A stretch of DNA of 64,000 nt from Allosphingosinicella deserti (GTDB lineage: Bacteria; Pseudomonadota; Alphaproteobacteria; Sphingomonadales; Sphingomonadaceae), in assembly GCF_003012735.1 (NCBI RefSeq), contig NZ_PXYI01000002.1:124001-188000 (forward strand), in the 5' to 3' direction. A model generated the notes under the pieces. It saw only the letters and a list, made by a program, of their open reading frames with translations. It did not search any database and was not told where the DNA came from. The first letter of the stretch is position 1. Each line of letters opens with the position of its first letter. Position numbers and translations under genes: made by a program. Below, piece after piece: positions 26,996 through 36,184 of the stretch.

Positions 26996-27862
26996 TCAGG
27001 CGTAGCGGCGCGCGCCGGCCACGCAGGGCAGGACGGCCAGAGCGGCCAGCAGTGTCGGCCAGCCGACGGCCTCGCCGAGCAGCAGGGCACTCAAACCGAA
27101 GCCGACCAGCGGCTGCAGCAATTGCAGCTGACCTACCTTCGTCGTCCCGCCAAGCGCGAGGCCACGATACCAGAAGACGAAGCCGATCAGCATCGAGAAG
27201 AGTGATACGTAGCCAAGACCGATCCATGCCGACGGCTCTATGCCGGACAAGGTAGCTGGCCACAGCCAAAGTGCGACGAACAGCATGGCCGGCGAGGAGA
27301 GCAAGAGCGCCCAACAGATCACCTGAATTCCGCCCAGGGTCCGCGCGAGCTTCGCCCCTTCGGCATAGCCGAGGCCGCAGAGCAGGATTGCGACAAGCAT
27401 CAGCCAGTCGCCGACATGGTCGGCGCGCGCGGCTGCGCCGTTCAGCAATGCGAAGCTCCCGACCACGCCTGCACCGGCGATCGCGAACAGCCAAAAGGGA
27501 AGGCGAGGGCGCTCTCCCCCGCAAAGGATTGCGGCGGCGGCGGTGGCGATCGGCAGCAGTCCGGTAAACAGGATTGCGCGGGCCGAGGGCATATGGGTGA
27601 GCGCGATTGCCGAGAGCAACGGGTAGGCCAGCACGACACACAAGGCCACCACGATGAGGCTGCGGATTTCCTTCCGGTCGGGACGTTGCCGTGCTCCGAT
27701 GAGCAGCAGGAGGCAGGCCGCGAGCGTTGCCAGCAGCGCTCGCGCCGCCGTGAGAAAGACTGGGTTGAACCCGTCCACTGCCGCGCGGGTGGCAGGCAGC
27801 GATCCGCTGAAGATCAGGATACCGATGAGCCCGAATGCGAGGCCCTGCTGTTGCCGTGTCAT
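26996..27862 (-). CDS. EamA/DMT-family membrane transporter
   Basis: A 288-residue inner-membrane protein with about ten predicted helices in two EamA repeats (RhaT/YdcZ-like drug/metabolite transporters). Start MTRQQQGLAFGLIGILIFSG; the first repeat includes FNPVFLTAARALLATLAACL, the second SAWIGLGYVSLFSMLIGFVFWY. The ATG at 27862 is preferred to a TTG three codons earlier. It is divergent from the MocR regulator gene across 68 bases, an arrangement often seen when the regulator controls the exporter. Substrate unknown. Confidence 0.85.
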   Translation of the reverse strand: MTRQQQGLAFGLIGILIFSGSLPATRAAVDGFNPVFLTAARALLATLAACLLLLIGARQRPDRKEIRSLIVVALCVVLAYPLLSAIALTHMPSARAILFTGLLPIATAAAAILCGGERPRLPFWLFAIAGAGVVGSFALLNGAAARADHVGDWLMLVAILLCGLGYAEGAKLARTLGGIQVICWALLLSSPAMLFVALWLWPATLSGIEPSAWIGLGYVSLFSMLIGFVFWYRGLALGGTTKVGQLQLLQPLVGFGLSALLLGEAVGWPTLLAALAVLPCVAGARRYA

Positions 27863-27889
27863 GTCTGCCAACGTCGCCCAGAGCCGCCG

Positions 27890-27901
27890 GACTGGCCAGT
27901 C
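27890..27901. promoter_or_regulatory. Palindrome between MocR and EamA genes
   Basis: GACTGGCCAGTC is a perfect 12-bp palindrome in the 68-base divergent space. CAGTACG also occurs twice nearby, at 27908-27914 and 27944-27950. Either could be an operator of the adjacent MocR protein; this is inferred from position. Confidence 0.35.
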
Positions 27902-27930
27902 ACAGTGCAGTACGATAAGGCCGAACTGTC

Positions 27931-29328
27931 ATGGTAAGCAGTCCAGTACGCACCGCGAGCAAGGTAACCCAGGTGATGGAGGTCATCCGGCACAGGGTCG
28001 ATCGCCGGCTGTTGACCCCAGGAGCGCGCATTCCGTCGGTCCGCGCAATGGCCGGTGCGCTCATCGTCTCCAAATCGACCGTGGTGGAGGCCTATGACCG
28101 GCTCGCTGCGGAGGGGCTGGTGGAAGGGCGGCCCGGTTCGGGCTTCTACGTCGCCGCGCCGCTCGCGCCCTTGCGGCTGTTGTCGGCAGAGGCCGACACC
28201 GATCCGACCGCCGACCCTTTATGGACGATGCGGCAATCTCTGCGGCCCGCCGGGACCGCCCTGCGCCCAGGCTGTGGCTGGCTGCCCGACAGCTGGATGC
28301 CCGAGGACGCACTTCGCCGTGCGCTCCGGTCGCTTGCGCGCGACGGCAGCGGCGCAACCCTGTTCGAATATGGGCCGCCTCAGGGTGATGAAACACTGCG
28401 CACGCTGATCGCGCGACGGATGGCGGAGCAGGGGGTGGACGTCGCTCCGGAGCAGGTGCTGCTGACCGATTCGGGTTCGCATGCGATCGATCTCATCTGC
28501 CGCTTCCTGCTGGAGAGCGGCGACACGGTGCTGGTCGACGATCCTTGCTACTTCAACTTCCACACGGTTCTGCGTGCGCATCGGGCGAAGGTGATCGGCG
28601 TCCCCTACACGCCCACCGGCCCCGATCTGACAGCATTCCGAACCGCCGTCGAAGCCCACCGTCCCCGGCTCTACATCACCAACGCAGCGCTCCATAATCC
28701 CACGGGCGCGACGCTCTCCGCGGCGGCGGCGCACCGGGTTCTGAGGATCGCCGAGAGCCACGACATGGTGATCGTGGAGGACGACATCTTCGGTGATTTC
28801 GAGAGCGAGCCGGCACCACGGCTGGCCGCTTTCGACGGGCTCGACCGGGTGATTCGCATCGGCAGCTTTTCCAAGACGCTGTCGGCTGCGGTTCGCTGCG
28901 GCCATATCGCAGCGCGGAACGACTGGATCGCCGATCTCACCGACCTGCGGCTTGCCACCGGCATGGCGTCGAGCCCGCTCAGCGCCGCGTTGCTCGTCTC
29001 CGTCTTGACCGACGGAAGCTACCGCCGTCATGTCGAGCGCCTTCGTGTCCAACTGGCGCGCCGTCGCGGCCGGGTGCTCGACCGCCTCGGCAGGCTCGGG
29101 ATCGAAGCGTGGCACGTCCCTACAGCCGGCATGTTCCTCTGGTGCCGCCTTCCCGAAGGCAGTGATTCGGCGGAGGTCGCACGCCGCGCACTGGCCGACG
29201 ACGTCGTGCTCGCGCCCGGCAATGCCTTCAGCGTCTCCGGCAATGCAGCCCGGTTCATGCGCTTCAATATCGCGCAAATGGACGACGTTAGAGTGGACGC
29301 AACGCTCGCAAGGGTCATCACCAGCTGA
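27931..29328 (+). CDS. MocR/PdxR-type transcriptional regulator (GntR HTH plus aminotransferase domain)
   Basis: A 465-residue fusion. Residues 10-80 form a GntR winged helix (IPSVRAMAGALIVSKSTVVEAYDRL, GRPGSGFYV), and residues about 110-460 a fold-type I aminotransferase domain with the PLP lysine at Lys315 in GSFSKTLSA and the substrate region NAALHNPTG. Such proteins use PLP or a PLP-amino acid adduct as a signal. It is divergent from the EamA transporter gene and is likely to regulate it; the ligand may be an amino acid or vitamin B6, which is not determined. Confidence 0.88.
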   Translation: MVSSPVRTASKVTQVMEVIRHRVDRRLLTPGARIPSVRAMAGALIVSKSTVVEAYDRLAAEGLVEGRPGSGFYVAAPLAPLRLLSAEADTDPTADPLWTMRQSLRPAGTALRPGCGWLPDSWMPEDALRRALRSLARDGSGATLFEYGPPQGDETLRTLIARRMAEQGVDVAPEQVLLTDSGSHAIDLICRFLLESGDTVLVDDPCYFNFHTVLRAHRAKVIGVPYTPTGPDLTAFRTAVEAHRPRLYITNAALHNPTGATLSAAAAHRVLRIAESHDMVIVEDDIFGDFESEPAPRLAAFDGLDRVIRIGSFSKTLSAAVRCGHIAARNDWIADLTDLRLATGMASSPLSAALLVSVLTDGSYRRHVERLRVQLARRRGRVLDRLGRLGIEAWHVPTAGMFLWCRLPEGSDSAEVARRALADDVVLAPGNAFSVSGNAARFMRFNIAQMDDVRVDATLARVITS

Positions 29329-29341
29329 CCCTTTCGGGTGA

Positions 29342-31147
29342 TTATTTCCAGTCGTCGATCACCCTGGCCAGCACGTCGAGCGGCATCGAACCGGCGAGCA
29401 GGCCGCGATCGTGGAAGGTGCGGATGTCGAACCGGGTGCCGAGCCGTGCTTTCGCGCGCTCGCGCGCCGCCGTCCACACCCGCCATCCGAGCATGTAGCT
29501 GGAAGCCTGTCCGGGCTGCACGCAATAGCGCTCGACCTCCCGAGTGACGGTGCTTTCGGCATCGCCGAGCGTGTCGACCATGTAGCGAATCGCCTGGGCC
29601 CGGCTCCAGCGCATGTGGTGGATGCCTGAATCGACCACCAGACGGGTCGCCCGGAACAGCATCGACGCGATGTAGCCGAGACGGGCGAGCGGCGCGTCCG
29701 CATACGCGCCCATCTCGTCGGCGAGTTGCTCGGCATAGAGCGCCCAGCCCTCCGAATAGCCCGAGAAGATCGGCATGCGCCGCAGCATCGGCAGGTCGGC
29801 CGCTTCGATCATCAAGGCATTCTGGAGATGATGCCCGGGTATCCCCTCGTGGAAGACCAAGGTTGGCAGGTCGAGGCGCGGCCACTCGGCCAAATCACGC
29901 AGGTTGATCGAGAACAGCCCCGGACGGTTACCGTCGAGACTCGGCGTCTGATAGGTCGCGCCGGGTGCGCCTGCTTCGATCGAGGGCGGCATTCGCACGA
30001 TGTCGAGCTTCGCCTTCGGCAGCTGGCCGAACCAGGCGGGAAGCTGCGTCTGCACATGCTCGACCGTACGTCCGAGATCGGCGAGCAACATGGCGCGGCC
30101 TGCCTCGTCGTTCGAATAAAGCTGCGCTGGATCGCGCCGAAGCGAAGCGATCCGCGTTGCCACGGATCCGGAGGTGAGGCCGCTCGCGCGCAGGATCGTG
30201 TCGGCCCTGGCGGTGAGTTCGGCGACGAGTTCGAGGCCGAGGCGGTGGATCTCCGCTGGAACCATGTCGGTCGTGGTCGCGGCCCGTATCGCGTAGCGGT
30301 AATAATCCTCCCCGCGCGGCAGGCGCCACACACCGGCGTCATCGCCCGCCCGAGGCAGTGCGCCGGAAAGGAGCGCAGCCTGTCGCCGAAGTGCCGGGTA
30401 GACGTCGCGTCCGACGATTGCCGCGGCCCCGGCGTTCCAAGTGCCTTCGATCCCCTTCGCCGTCGCGCGTGCGCTGAGGCCAGTCGCAAGCTCGGATCGG
30501 CTCGGATCCGGAAATGTCAGCGCCGCTAGCTGCGCCGACGTTGTCCGCAGCACAAAATCCGGGGGAATTACGCCGCGCTCGAAATCGGCGCGGGCGCGCT
30601 CCGTCTCTTGGTCCAGCACCTTGGCGAAGGCAAACAAGCGCGAAAGATAGGCTTCGGCATCGGCGCGGCTGTCCACCCGGTGCTGGGTTGCGAGAAACGA
30701 CGGGATGCTGCGATACGAACCGGAAAGCTGAGAGACGATATAAGGCGTCGCCACGCCGACGTTCGGATCGCCGAAGGGGAATGAGAAACTCTCGAGCGTC
30801 GTCGCGGCGAGATAGGCGGCCGACTGATGGTTGATCCAGTCGCTTCCTTGGAGCTTTGCCGGATCATGCCGGGCGAGGCCCGCCGCGAGATCGGCGAAGA
30901 TCGCCCGCATCCGCCCGACACCCCCGGGTGACCGATCGTCGAGCTTGCCGCGCGCGGCGGCATTGTTTCCGGCATCGAGGCCCGTCAGCGTCAGAAGCTG
31001 CGGCGAGTCCTGCAAGGCGCGCTGTACTGCATCGTCGAGCAGTTTGGTGATCGGATCGCCCGCTTCCGCCGAGGCGCGGACCGGGAGCGCAAGTGTAGAG
31101 AGCGACGCTGCGGATGCGATGAACTGGCGACGATCGAACATCGGCAT
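29342..31147 (-). CDS. DUF885 family exported protein
   Basis: A 601-residue protein. The N terminus MPMFDRRQFIASAASLSTLALPVRASA carries an RR-x-F pattern that fits a twin-arginine signal, so it may be exported folded. The DUF885 core contains HEGIPGHH at 433-440, a zinc-type HExxxxHH motif, with LADEMG and RLGYIASMLFRATRL further on. Family members are putative metallo-hydrolases or peptidases; the substrate is unknown. The Met at codon 3 is an alternative start. It converges on the MocR gene end, 13 bases apart. Confidence 0.82.
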   Translation of the reverse strand: MPMFDRRQFIASAASLSTLALPVRASAEAGDPITKLLDDAVQRALQDSPQLLTLTGLDAGNNAAARGKLDDRSPGGVGRMRAIFADLAAGLARHDPAKLQGSDWINHQSAAYLAATTLESFSFPFGDPNVGVATPYIVSQLSGSYRSIPSFLATQHRVDSRADAEAYLSRLFAFAKVLDQETERARADFERGVIPPDFVLRTTSAQLAALTFPDPSRSELATGLSARATAKGIEGTWNAGAAAIVGRDVYPALRRQAALLSGALPRAGDDAGVWRLPRGEDYYRYAIRAATTTDMVPAEIHRLGLELVAELTARADTILRASGLTSGSVATRIASLRRDPAQLYSNDEAGRAMLLADLGRTVEHVQTQLPAWFGQLPKAKLDIVRMPPSIEAGAPGATYQTPSLDGNRPGLFSINLRDLAEWPRLDLPTLVFHEGIPGHHLQNALMIEAADLPMLRRMPIFSGYSEGWALYAEQLADEMGAYADAPLARLGYIASMLFRATRLVVDSGIHHMRWSRAQAIRYMVDTLGDAESTVTREVERYCVQPGQASSYMLGWRVWTAARERAKARLGTRFDIRTFHDRGLLAGSMPLDVLARVIDDWK

Positions 31148-31178
31148 ATCCTCGATTGCGGCCCGGTGCTGGAGGGGT

Positions 31179-31802
31179 TCAGCGCGTGGCAACGCGCCAG
31201 CGTAGGGCAAAGCTGGCGGCCCCGTCATGGCTACGGTGCGTGGGGAACGCAACGCACCCGCAACGACTTCCCATGCGAACGAGCGGCACCGACACCTCGC
31301 CGACGGCGGCGGCGGTCCGCTCAAGCTCGACATAACCGCACGCGCGATAGAGCGGCTCTCCGGCGAGAGTGGCCATCAACTCGGCGGCGGCAGAGCCTTC
31401 CGCAGCCGCCGCCTGCTCGCAGGCTGCGAGGATCCGGCGTCCGACTCCGCGGCCCGCAACCGCCGGATCGGTGTACATCGCCCGCACGCGGGCTGGATCC
31501 TGTTGCGGATGGAGCAGACGCGACTCACGCCGCGCATGGCTGTGGTCGCCCCCGTATAGGGTCGCGCGCCGGCTACAGCCGCCGCAGCCGACGATGCTTC
31601 CGTCCAGCTCGGCAACGAAATAGGTGCCGTCGGCAGCGAGTTGGGTGTCCAGTCCCATGACCTCGCGGCTGGCGTCGATCTCCGTCGCCGAGAGGAAATC
31701 GCGCTGCAGCTCGGCGATGGCGCGCTCCATCAGGGCGCGAAGTGCGGCGAGGTCATTCTCCAGCGCCAGCCGGATGATCGGGCCGTCGGGCGTGTCGGTC
31801 AC
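31179..31802 (-). CDS. GNAT-family N-acetyltransferase
   Basis: A 207-residue protein with a GNAT fold: LALENDLAALRALMERAI at the N terminus, then VAELDGSIVGCGG, RAMYTDPAVAGRGVGRRIL (the acetyl-CoA pyrophosphate loop, here GRGVGR) and LYRACGYVELE. The GTG at 31802 is chosen because it has GGAG upstream and gives a normal domain; the frame remains open further without homology. The C-terminal 25 residues run past the usual end of the domain. The substrate is not apparent. Confidence 0.75.
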   Translation of the reverse strand: MTDTPDGPIIRLALENDLAALRALMERAIAELQRDFLSATEIDASREVMGLDTQLAADGTYFVAELDGSIVGCGGCSRRATLYGGDHSHARRESRLLHPQQDPARVRAMYTDPAVAGRGVGRRILAACEQAAAAEGSAAAELMATLAGEPLYRACGYVELERTAAAVGEVSVPLVRMGSRCGCVAFPTHRSHDGAASFALRWRVATR

Positions 31803-31977
31803 GATGGTTTCTCCGCCGATCTCGGACGCCGAAGCCGGCGCCAATCGGAGTTGGCCGCAGACCGCACGGCGCGGGGCCCCGAGGGGACGTCGCACGCTCC
31901 GGCGTCTCACCGGCCCAAACTTAAATCCGTTGTTAACCAAAGGCGTTTAGCCCTGCTCCGTCACAGGCGGGAACCAG

Positions 31978-33261
31978 ATGCGCGAGCTTTCGACACCGGA
32001 TTTGAAGACCATGGTCTCCGAGGGTCAGGCCCTTGCGGTATCCATCGTCATGCCATGTCTCAACGAATCGGAATGCCTCGAGCATTGCATCGTCAATGCG
32101 CGCGCGGCCTTGTCCGAGATCGAGCGCCGCTTCGGCCTCGCCGGCGAGATCGTGATCGCCGACAACGGATCAACCGACGGCAGCCAGGCGATCGCCGAGC
32201 GACTCGGCGCACGAGTCGTGCCGGTTGCGGCGCGAGGCTACGGCGCCGCGTTGATCGGCGGGGGCGAGGCCGCATTCGGCCGCTACATCCTGATGGGGGA
32301 TGCGGACGGGAGCTACGACTTCACCGATGGCGTGGCGATGATCGGCCGCCTTCACGCCGGCGCCGATTTCTGCATGGGTTCGCGCTTTCGCGGCGGTATC
32401 GCGGCCGGTGCGATGCCGTGGAAGAATCGCCACATCGGCAACCCGATCCTCACCGGCATTCTCAACATCCTGTTCCGCTCGGGTATCGGCGATGCCCATT
32501 GCGGCCTTCGCGCGATTCGCAAGGATGCCTTCCAGGCGCTGAAGCTCACCGGCACCGGAATGGAATTCGCCAGCGAGATGGTTATCAAGGCCGCCCTGCT
32601 CGGCCTGCGGATCGACGAGGTTCCGGCAAAGCTTCTGGTCGACAAGCGTAGTCGTCCGCCGCATCTGCGCCCCTGGCGCGACGGCTGGCGGCACCTGCGC
32701 TATCTCTTCATGTTGAGCCCAAGCTGGGCGTTCGGAGCGCCGGCGATGCTCGCCATGGCGCTCGGCAGCCTGATACTGCTGACCGCGTTCCTGCATCAAT
32801 CCGGCCTGCTCCCCGGGAGCGGTCCGTTCGGAGCAAGCTGGTCGATCGTCGCCGGCTTCCTCCTCACCAGCGGCCATTTTGCGGGCCTGATGGCCTTGGC
32901 GATGCACCTGCATGGTGTCCGTGCCGGATATCGCCGCCCCGCGCCCCTGCTTTCGAAGTTCCGCGGGCTGCTGCAGCTGGAAGTCTTCCTTGCCGGTGGC
33001 GGCGCCCTGCTGCTGTCGTCGCTCACGCTGTTCGCCGCAATCGGGTTCCAATGGTCGGGCGCTAGCTTCGCTGCCCTCCCGTCGGTGCTGCCGCTCACGG
33101 CCGCGGCCGCGCTAGGCGCAACTGGGCTGCAGACGATGCTGGGCGGCTTCGTCGTCGCCATCATCGCCGGCCACAATGCCGAGTTCGGTGCCGCCATCCC
33201 GCCCGCGGCGCGGCAATCCGGGCCGATCTCGCCGCCTTTCCCGGGGATCCCGGTCCGATGA
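31978..33261 (+). CDS. Family 2 glycosyltransferase (polyprenyl-phosphate sugar synthase-like)
   Basis: A 427-residue protein. Residues 15-235 form a GT2 domain (VSIVMPCLNESECLEHCI, IADNGSTDGS, the DxD-like MGDADGSYD, CGLRAIRKDAF), and residues about 245-400 hold several membrane helices. This is the layout of dolichyl/undecaprenyl-phosphate mannose or glucose synthases with C-terminal membrane parts, which load a sugar onto a lipid carrier. It opens a five-gene run in which the first four joints overlap or nearly touch, including a GtrA protein, the usual partner of such enzymes. Confidence 0.85.
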   Translation: MRELSTPDLKTMVSEGQALAVSIVMPCLNESECLEHCIVNARAALSEIERRFGLAGEIVIADNGSTDGSQAIAERLGARVVPVAARGYGAALIGGGEAAFGRYILMGDADGSYDFTDGVAMIGRLHAGADFCMGSRFRGGIAAGAMPWKNRHIGNPILTGILNILFRSGIGDAHCGLRAIRKDAFQALKLTGTGMEFASEMVIKAALLGLRIDEVPAKLLVDKRSRPPHLRPWRDGWRHLRYLFMLSPSWAFGAPAMLAMALGSLILLTAFLHQSGLLPGSGPFGASWSIVAGFLLTSGHFAGLMALAMHLHGVRAGYRRPAPLLSKFRGLLQLEVFLAGGGALLLSSLTLFAAIGFQWSGASFAALPSVLPLTAAAALGATGLQTMLGGFVVAIIAGHNAEFGAAIPPAARQSGPISPPFPGIPVR

Positions 33262-33962
33262 ACGCGGCGCACGAGGCCTCCCGCAGGCGTGTCCCACGGC
33301 CGTGGGACACGGACTGGCTGATGCTCCGCGGTCTCGCCGGCGCGCTCGCCCGTCAGGCGCAAGCGTGCGTTCGGAGCGGCGGCCAGGTGCTCGATTTCGG
33401 CTGCGGCACCATGCCGTACCGCGCCATGATCGAAAACCAGGGCGCGCACTATCTCGCCGCCGATCTCGATGGCGCGCCGCAGGTTCGGATTGCGCCCGAT
33501 GGCACCCTCCCCGTCGCCGACAGGAGCATCGACACCGTCTTGTCGGTGCAAGTGCTGGAGCATGTTCGCGATCTCGATACCTATCTTGGCGAGGCGGCGC
33601 GGGTGCTGAAGGCGCAAGGGTCGCTTCTGCTGTCCACACACGGTAACTGGCTGTTCCATCCCCACCCCGAGGATCATCGGCGCTGGACCCGCACCGGATT
33701 GGTGGTCGACATCGAAGCCCGTGGATTTCGGGTGGAGTCGATGGAGGCGATCGCCGGGCCGCTCGCCACTACCACCATGATCAGGCTCGCCGGCTACGCT
33801 TATTTCCTGCGCAGACTTCCTCTCGCCGGCCCGGTCGTGGCCGCCGCCTTGGCGCTGGTCATGAATCTGCGCGCCTGGCTTGAAGACCGGATCACGCCGG
33901 CCGGCCTGCGGGACGACAATGCCTGCATCTATGTCGTTCGCTGCACCAAGGCGGCGGCATGA
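33258..33962 (+). CDS. SAM-dependent methyltransferase
   Basis: A 234-residue class I methyltransferase. VLDFGCGTMPYRAMI is the SAM-binding motif I, and STHGNWLFHPHPEDHRRWTR is typical of methyltransferases found in polysaccharide clusters. A hydrophobic segment lies near residues 180-200 and could associate with membrane. The start overlaps the GT2 stop (ATGA). Codons 11-18 coincide with a perfect 24-bp palindrome. Confidence 0.8.
   Translation: MNAAHEASRRRVPRPWDTDWLMLRGLAGALARQAQACVRSGGQVLDFGCGTMPYRAMIENQGAHYLAADLDGAPQVRIAPDGTLPVADRSIDTVLSVQVLEHVRDLDTYLGEAARVLKAQGSLLLSTHGNWLFHPHPEDHRRWTRTGLVVDIEARGFRVESMEAIAGPLATTTMIRLAGYAYFLRRLPLAGPVVAAALALVMNLRAWLEDRITPAGLRDDNACIYVVRCTKAAA
33288..33311. 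repeat. Perfect 24-bp palindrome inside a methyltransferase gene
   Basis: CGTGTCCCACGG at 33288-33299 is followed directly by its reverse complement CCGTGGGACACG at 33300-33311, with no spacer. It lies 30 bases into the methyltransferase coding region. No second copy was noticed in the window. Whether it is bound by a protein, forms an RNA structure or is a chance result of codon choice is unknown. Confidence 0.9.
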
Positions 33963-34363
33963 GCATGCCTGCCAAGAGCCTGCGCTATCTCACGGTCTCA
34001 GCGGTCTGCTGGGTGATCCACAATGCGACGATGATCGCGGGCGATGCGGCAGGCCTGCCGCTGCTGGCGAGCATAGCGGCATCCTTCGCGATCGTCGTCG
34101 TCGTGGGCTATCTGCTGCACAGCCGCTACACTTTCGAGACGTCGAACGGCCCGGGCAGTTTCGTCCGTTACGTGTTGGCGATGCTGCCAAATTTCCCGCT
34201 CTCGGCGGCCTTGCTCTGGCTGCTCTCGAAGGCAATCGGTTTGCCGATGGTGGTAGCCGCTCCACTGGCCACCATGGTCATGCTTGCCGTAAACTATTTC
34301 GGCAGCCGGTGGGCGATCACAATGCCGGATTCGCGGCGCCATGAACAAGGAACATTGGGGTGA
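33959..34363 (+). CDS. GtrA-family membrane protein
   Basis: A 134-residue protein with four predicted membrane helices. LRYLTVSAVCWVIHNATM at the start and YLLHSRYTFET in the middle are the GtrA pattern. GtrA proteins help move or present lipid-linked sugars in O-antigen or surface glycan modification, usually next to a GT2 enzyme of the type found here. It overlaps both neighbours by four bases. Confidence 0.85.
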   Translation: MSMPAKSLRYLTVSAVCWVIHNATMIAGDAAGLPLLASIAASFAIVVVVGYLLHSRYTFETSNGPGSFVRYVLAMLPNFPLSAALLWLLSKAIGLPMVVAAPLATMVMLAVNYFGSRWAITMPDSRRHEQGTLG

Positions 34364-35016
34364 CTGCGACGATGATGATCAGCACGGCGGACGTCAGCCG
34401 AACGTTGGCGCGCCATCTCCGATTCTATCGGGGCAAGCGCCCAACCTATCAGACGGTGATGCTGAACGATCTCCTCGCCGTCTGGCAGCAGCATCACGCG
34501 CACGTGCTCGATGTCGGTGGCGGCACCGGTGTGATCGGCCAGTGCATCGCCGATTTGCTGCCCGCCGGATCGGTAACCGCGGTCGACGTCGAAGACCGTT
34601 TCTGCCCTGATCTGACGATCGCCACCCAGGTCTATGACGGTGCGGCGATGCCCTTTGCGGCGAGTGCCTTCGCAGCGGCGACGATCAACAATGTCGTCCA
34701 TCATGTTCCGGCGCAGCGGCGTTTGCCGCTCTTTCGGGAAATCGCACGGGTGGTCGACGGTCCGCTCTATATCAAGGATCATGTCGCCGGCGGTCCGCTC
34801 GATCATGTCCGGCTGACGATCCTCGATCTGCTCGGCAATCTTCCCTTTTCGGGCATGTTGAAGGCGTCGTATCTGAGCCGCGCCGAATGGCGTGCGCTCG
34901 CCGAGGCGAGCGGTTATCGCATCGCCGCCGAGCGTGAAGGCCGCTATCGCCGCGGCCTGTTCGCGCTGCTGTTCCCCAACCGTCTGGAGATCACGATGCG
35001 CTGGGAGCGGCGCTAG
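34360..35016 (+). CDS. Class I SAM-dependent methyltransferase
   Basis: A 218-residue methyltransferase with motif I VLDVGGGTGVIGQCIA, motif II around TAVDVEDRF and a post-motif INNVVHHVP. The GTG at 34360 overlaps the GtrA stop (GTGA), as with its neighbours; an ATG at 34372 is possible. The context suggests methylation of a sugar or lipid-linked intermediate, but the fold alone does not show the acceptor. Confidence 0.78.
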   Translation: MTATMMISTADVSRTLARHLRFYRGKRPTYQTVMLNDLLAVWQQHHAHVLDVGGGTGVIGQCIADLLPAGSVTAVDVEDRFCPDLTIATQVYDGAAMPFAASAFAAATINNVVHHVPAQRRLPLFREIARVVDGPLYIKDHVAGGPLDHVRLTILDLLGNLPFSGMLKASYLSRAEWRALAEASGYRIAAEREGRYRRGLFALLFPNRLEITMRWERR

Positions 35017-35020
35017 CCCA

Positions 35021-36178
35021 GTGAGCCCGCCAGCGCCGGATCGATCGCTGCGCCTCCTCAGCGTGACGCACTTCTTCGGCGCGCATGGCGGCGGCATCGA
35101 GCGCGTGGCCGAACATCTCAACCGAGAGTTCACCCGCCTCGGGCATGCGCCTTCATGGGCTGCCAGCGATGCCGATCCCGCGCCTGACCCCAGCATCGCC
35201 GATGCTGTGCCGATGCGCTGCATCGATCCCCTGGAGCGACTGACTGGGCTGCCAATGCCTCTGCCCGGCCCGCGAGCGCTCCGCAGCCTATGGCGCGCCG
35301 TCCGGGAAGCGGACGGGATCATCATCCATGATTCGCTCTACGTGACCTCGATTGCAGCGATGATGGCGGCGAGATGGGTCGGCAAGCCGGTGGTCCTGGT
35401 CCAGCATATCGCCGAGATCCCGTTCCGGAGCCCTGTGCTGCGCGCCGCGATGCGGATTGCCAATACCATCGTCACTCGGTCGATGCTCCGTTCGGCGGAC
35501 CGGGTGGTGTTCATCAGTGCCACGGTTCGCGACGCGTTTCGGCGCTGGAAGACGCGCCGATCGCCGGAACTCATCTTCAACGGAGTCGATCGGGCGGTCT
35601 TCCGCCCGGATCCGGACGCCGGGGCACGTGCGCGTTCGGCTCTCGGTCTCGCGACGGGCGATCGCCTGATGCTGTTCGTCGGGCGCTTCGTCGAGAAGAA
35701 GGGGCTCCCGGTCCTGGCGGCGCTGGCGCAGACGCGGCCGGATCTCCTCTTCGTGCTTGCCGGCCGAGGCCCAATCGATCCGGACGCCTGGGGCCTGCCC
35801 AACGTCCGTGTCGTCCGCGACCGGGCCGGACCATCGCTCGCCGCGCTCTACCAGGCAGCCGACCTGTTGCTGCTGCCGAGCATCGGCGAGGGCTATCCGC
35901 TGGTGGTTCAGGAAGCGATGGCGTGCGGGCTTCCGGTCCTCTGCGGCGTGGAAAGCGCGAAGGCCGATCCCGAGGCGGCACGCTGGCTGACCGGACTCGA
36001 GGTCGCCCCCGGCGACCCTCCCGGAACCGCACACCGATTCAGCGATGCGATCGATGCCGGTTCTTGCGATCCGGACGCGCGGGCCGCGATGGCCTGCTGG
36101 GCCGGTGCGCGCTATTCGTGGGAACATGCGGCCCGCAGCATCGTCGCGCTGATCGCCGGCAACCTGACGCGGTCGTAG
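35021..36178 (+). CDS. Family 4 glycosyltransferase
   Basis: A 385-residue GT-B enzyme. N-terminal acceptor half: VTHFFGAHGGGIERVAEHL; C-terminal donor half: LMLFVGRFVEKKGLPVL, LAGRGPID and the EX7E region LPSIGEGYPLVVQEAMACG. It uses a nucleotide sugar donor. The GTG at 35021 lies 4 bases after the preceding stop, consistent with the tight spacing in this run. It ends the plus-strand part of the first glycan cluster and converges on the GT-C gene. Confidence 0.85.
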   Translation: MSPPAPDRSLRLLSVTHFFGAHGGGIERVAEHLNREFTRLGHAPSWAASDADPAPDPSIADAVPMRCIDPLERLTGLPMPLPGPRALRSLWRAVREADGIIIHDSLYVTSIAAMMAARWVGKPVVLVQHIAEIPFRSPVLRAAMRIANTIVTRSMLRSADRVVFISATVRDAFRRWKTRRSPELIFNGVDRAVFRPDPDAGARARSALGLATGDRLMLFVGRFVEKKGLPVLAALAQTRPDLLFVLAGRGPIDPDAWGLPNVRVVRDRAGPSLAALYQAADLLLLPSIGEGYPLVVQEAMACGLPVLCGVESAKADPEAARWLTGLEVAPGDPPGTAHRFSDAIDAGSCDPDARAAMACWAGARYSWEHAARSIVALIAGNLTRS

Positions 36179-36184
36179 ACGAAC

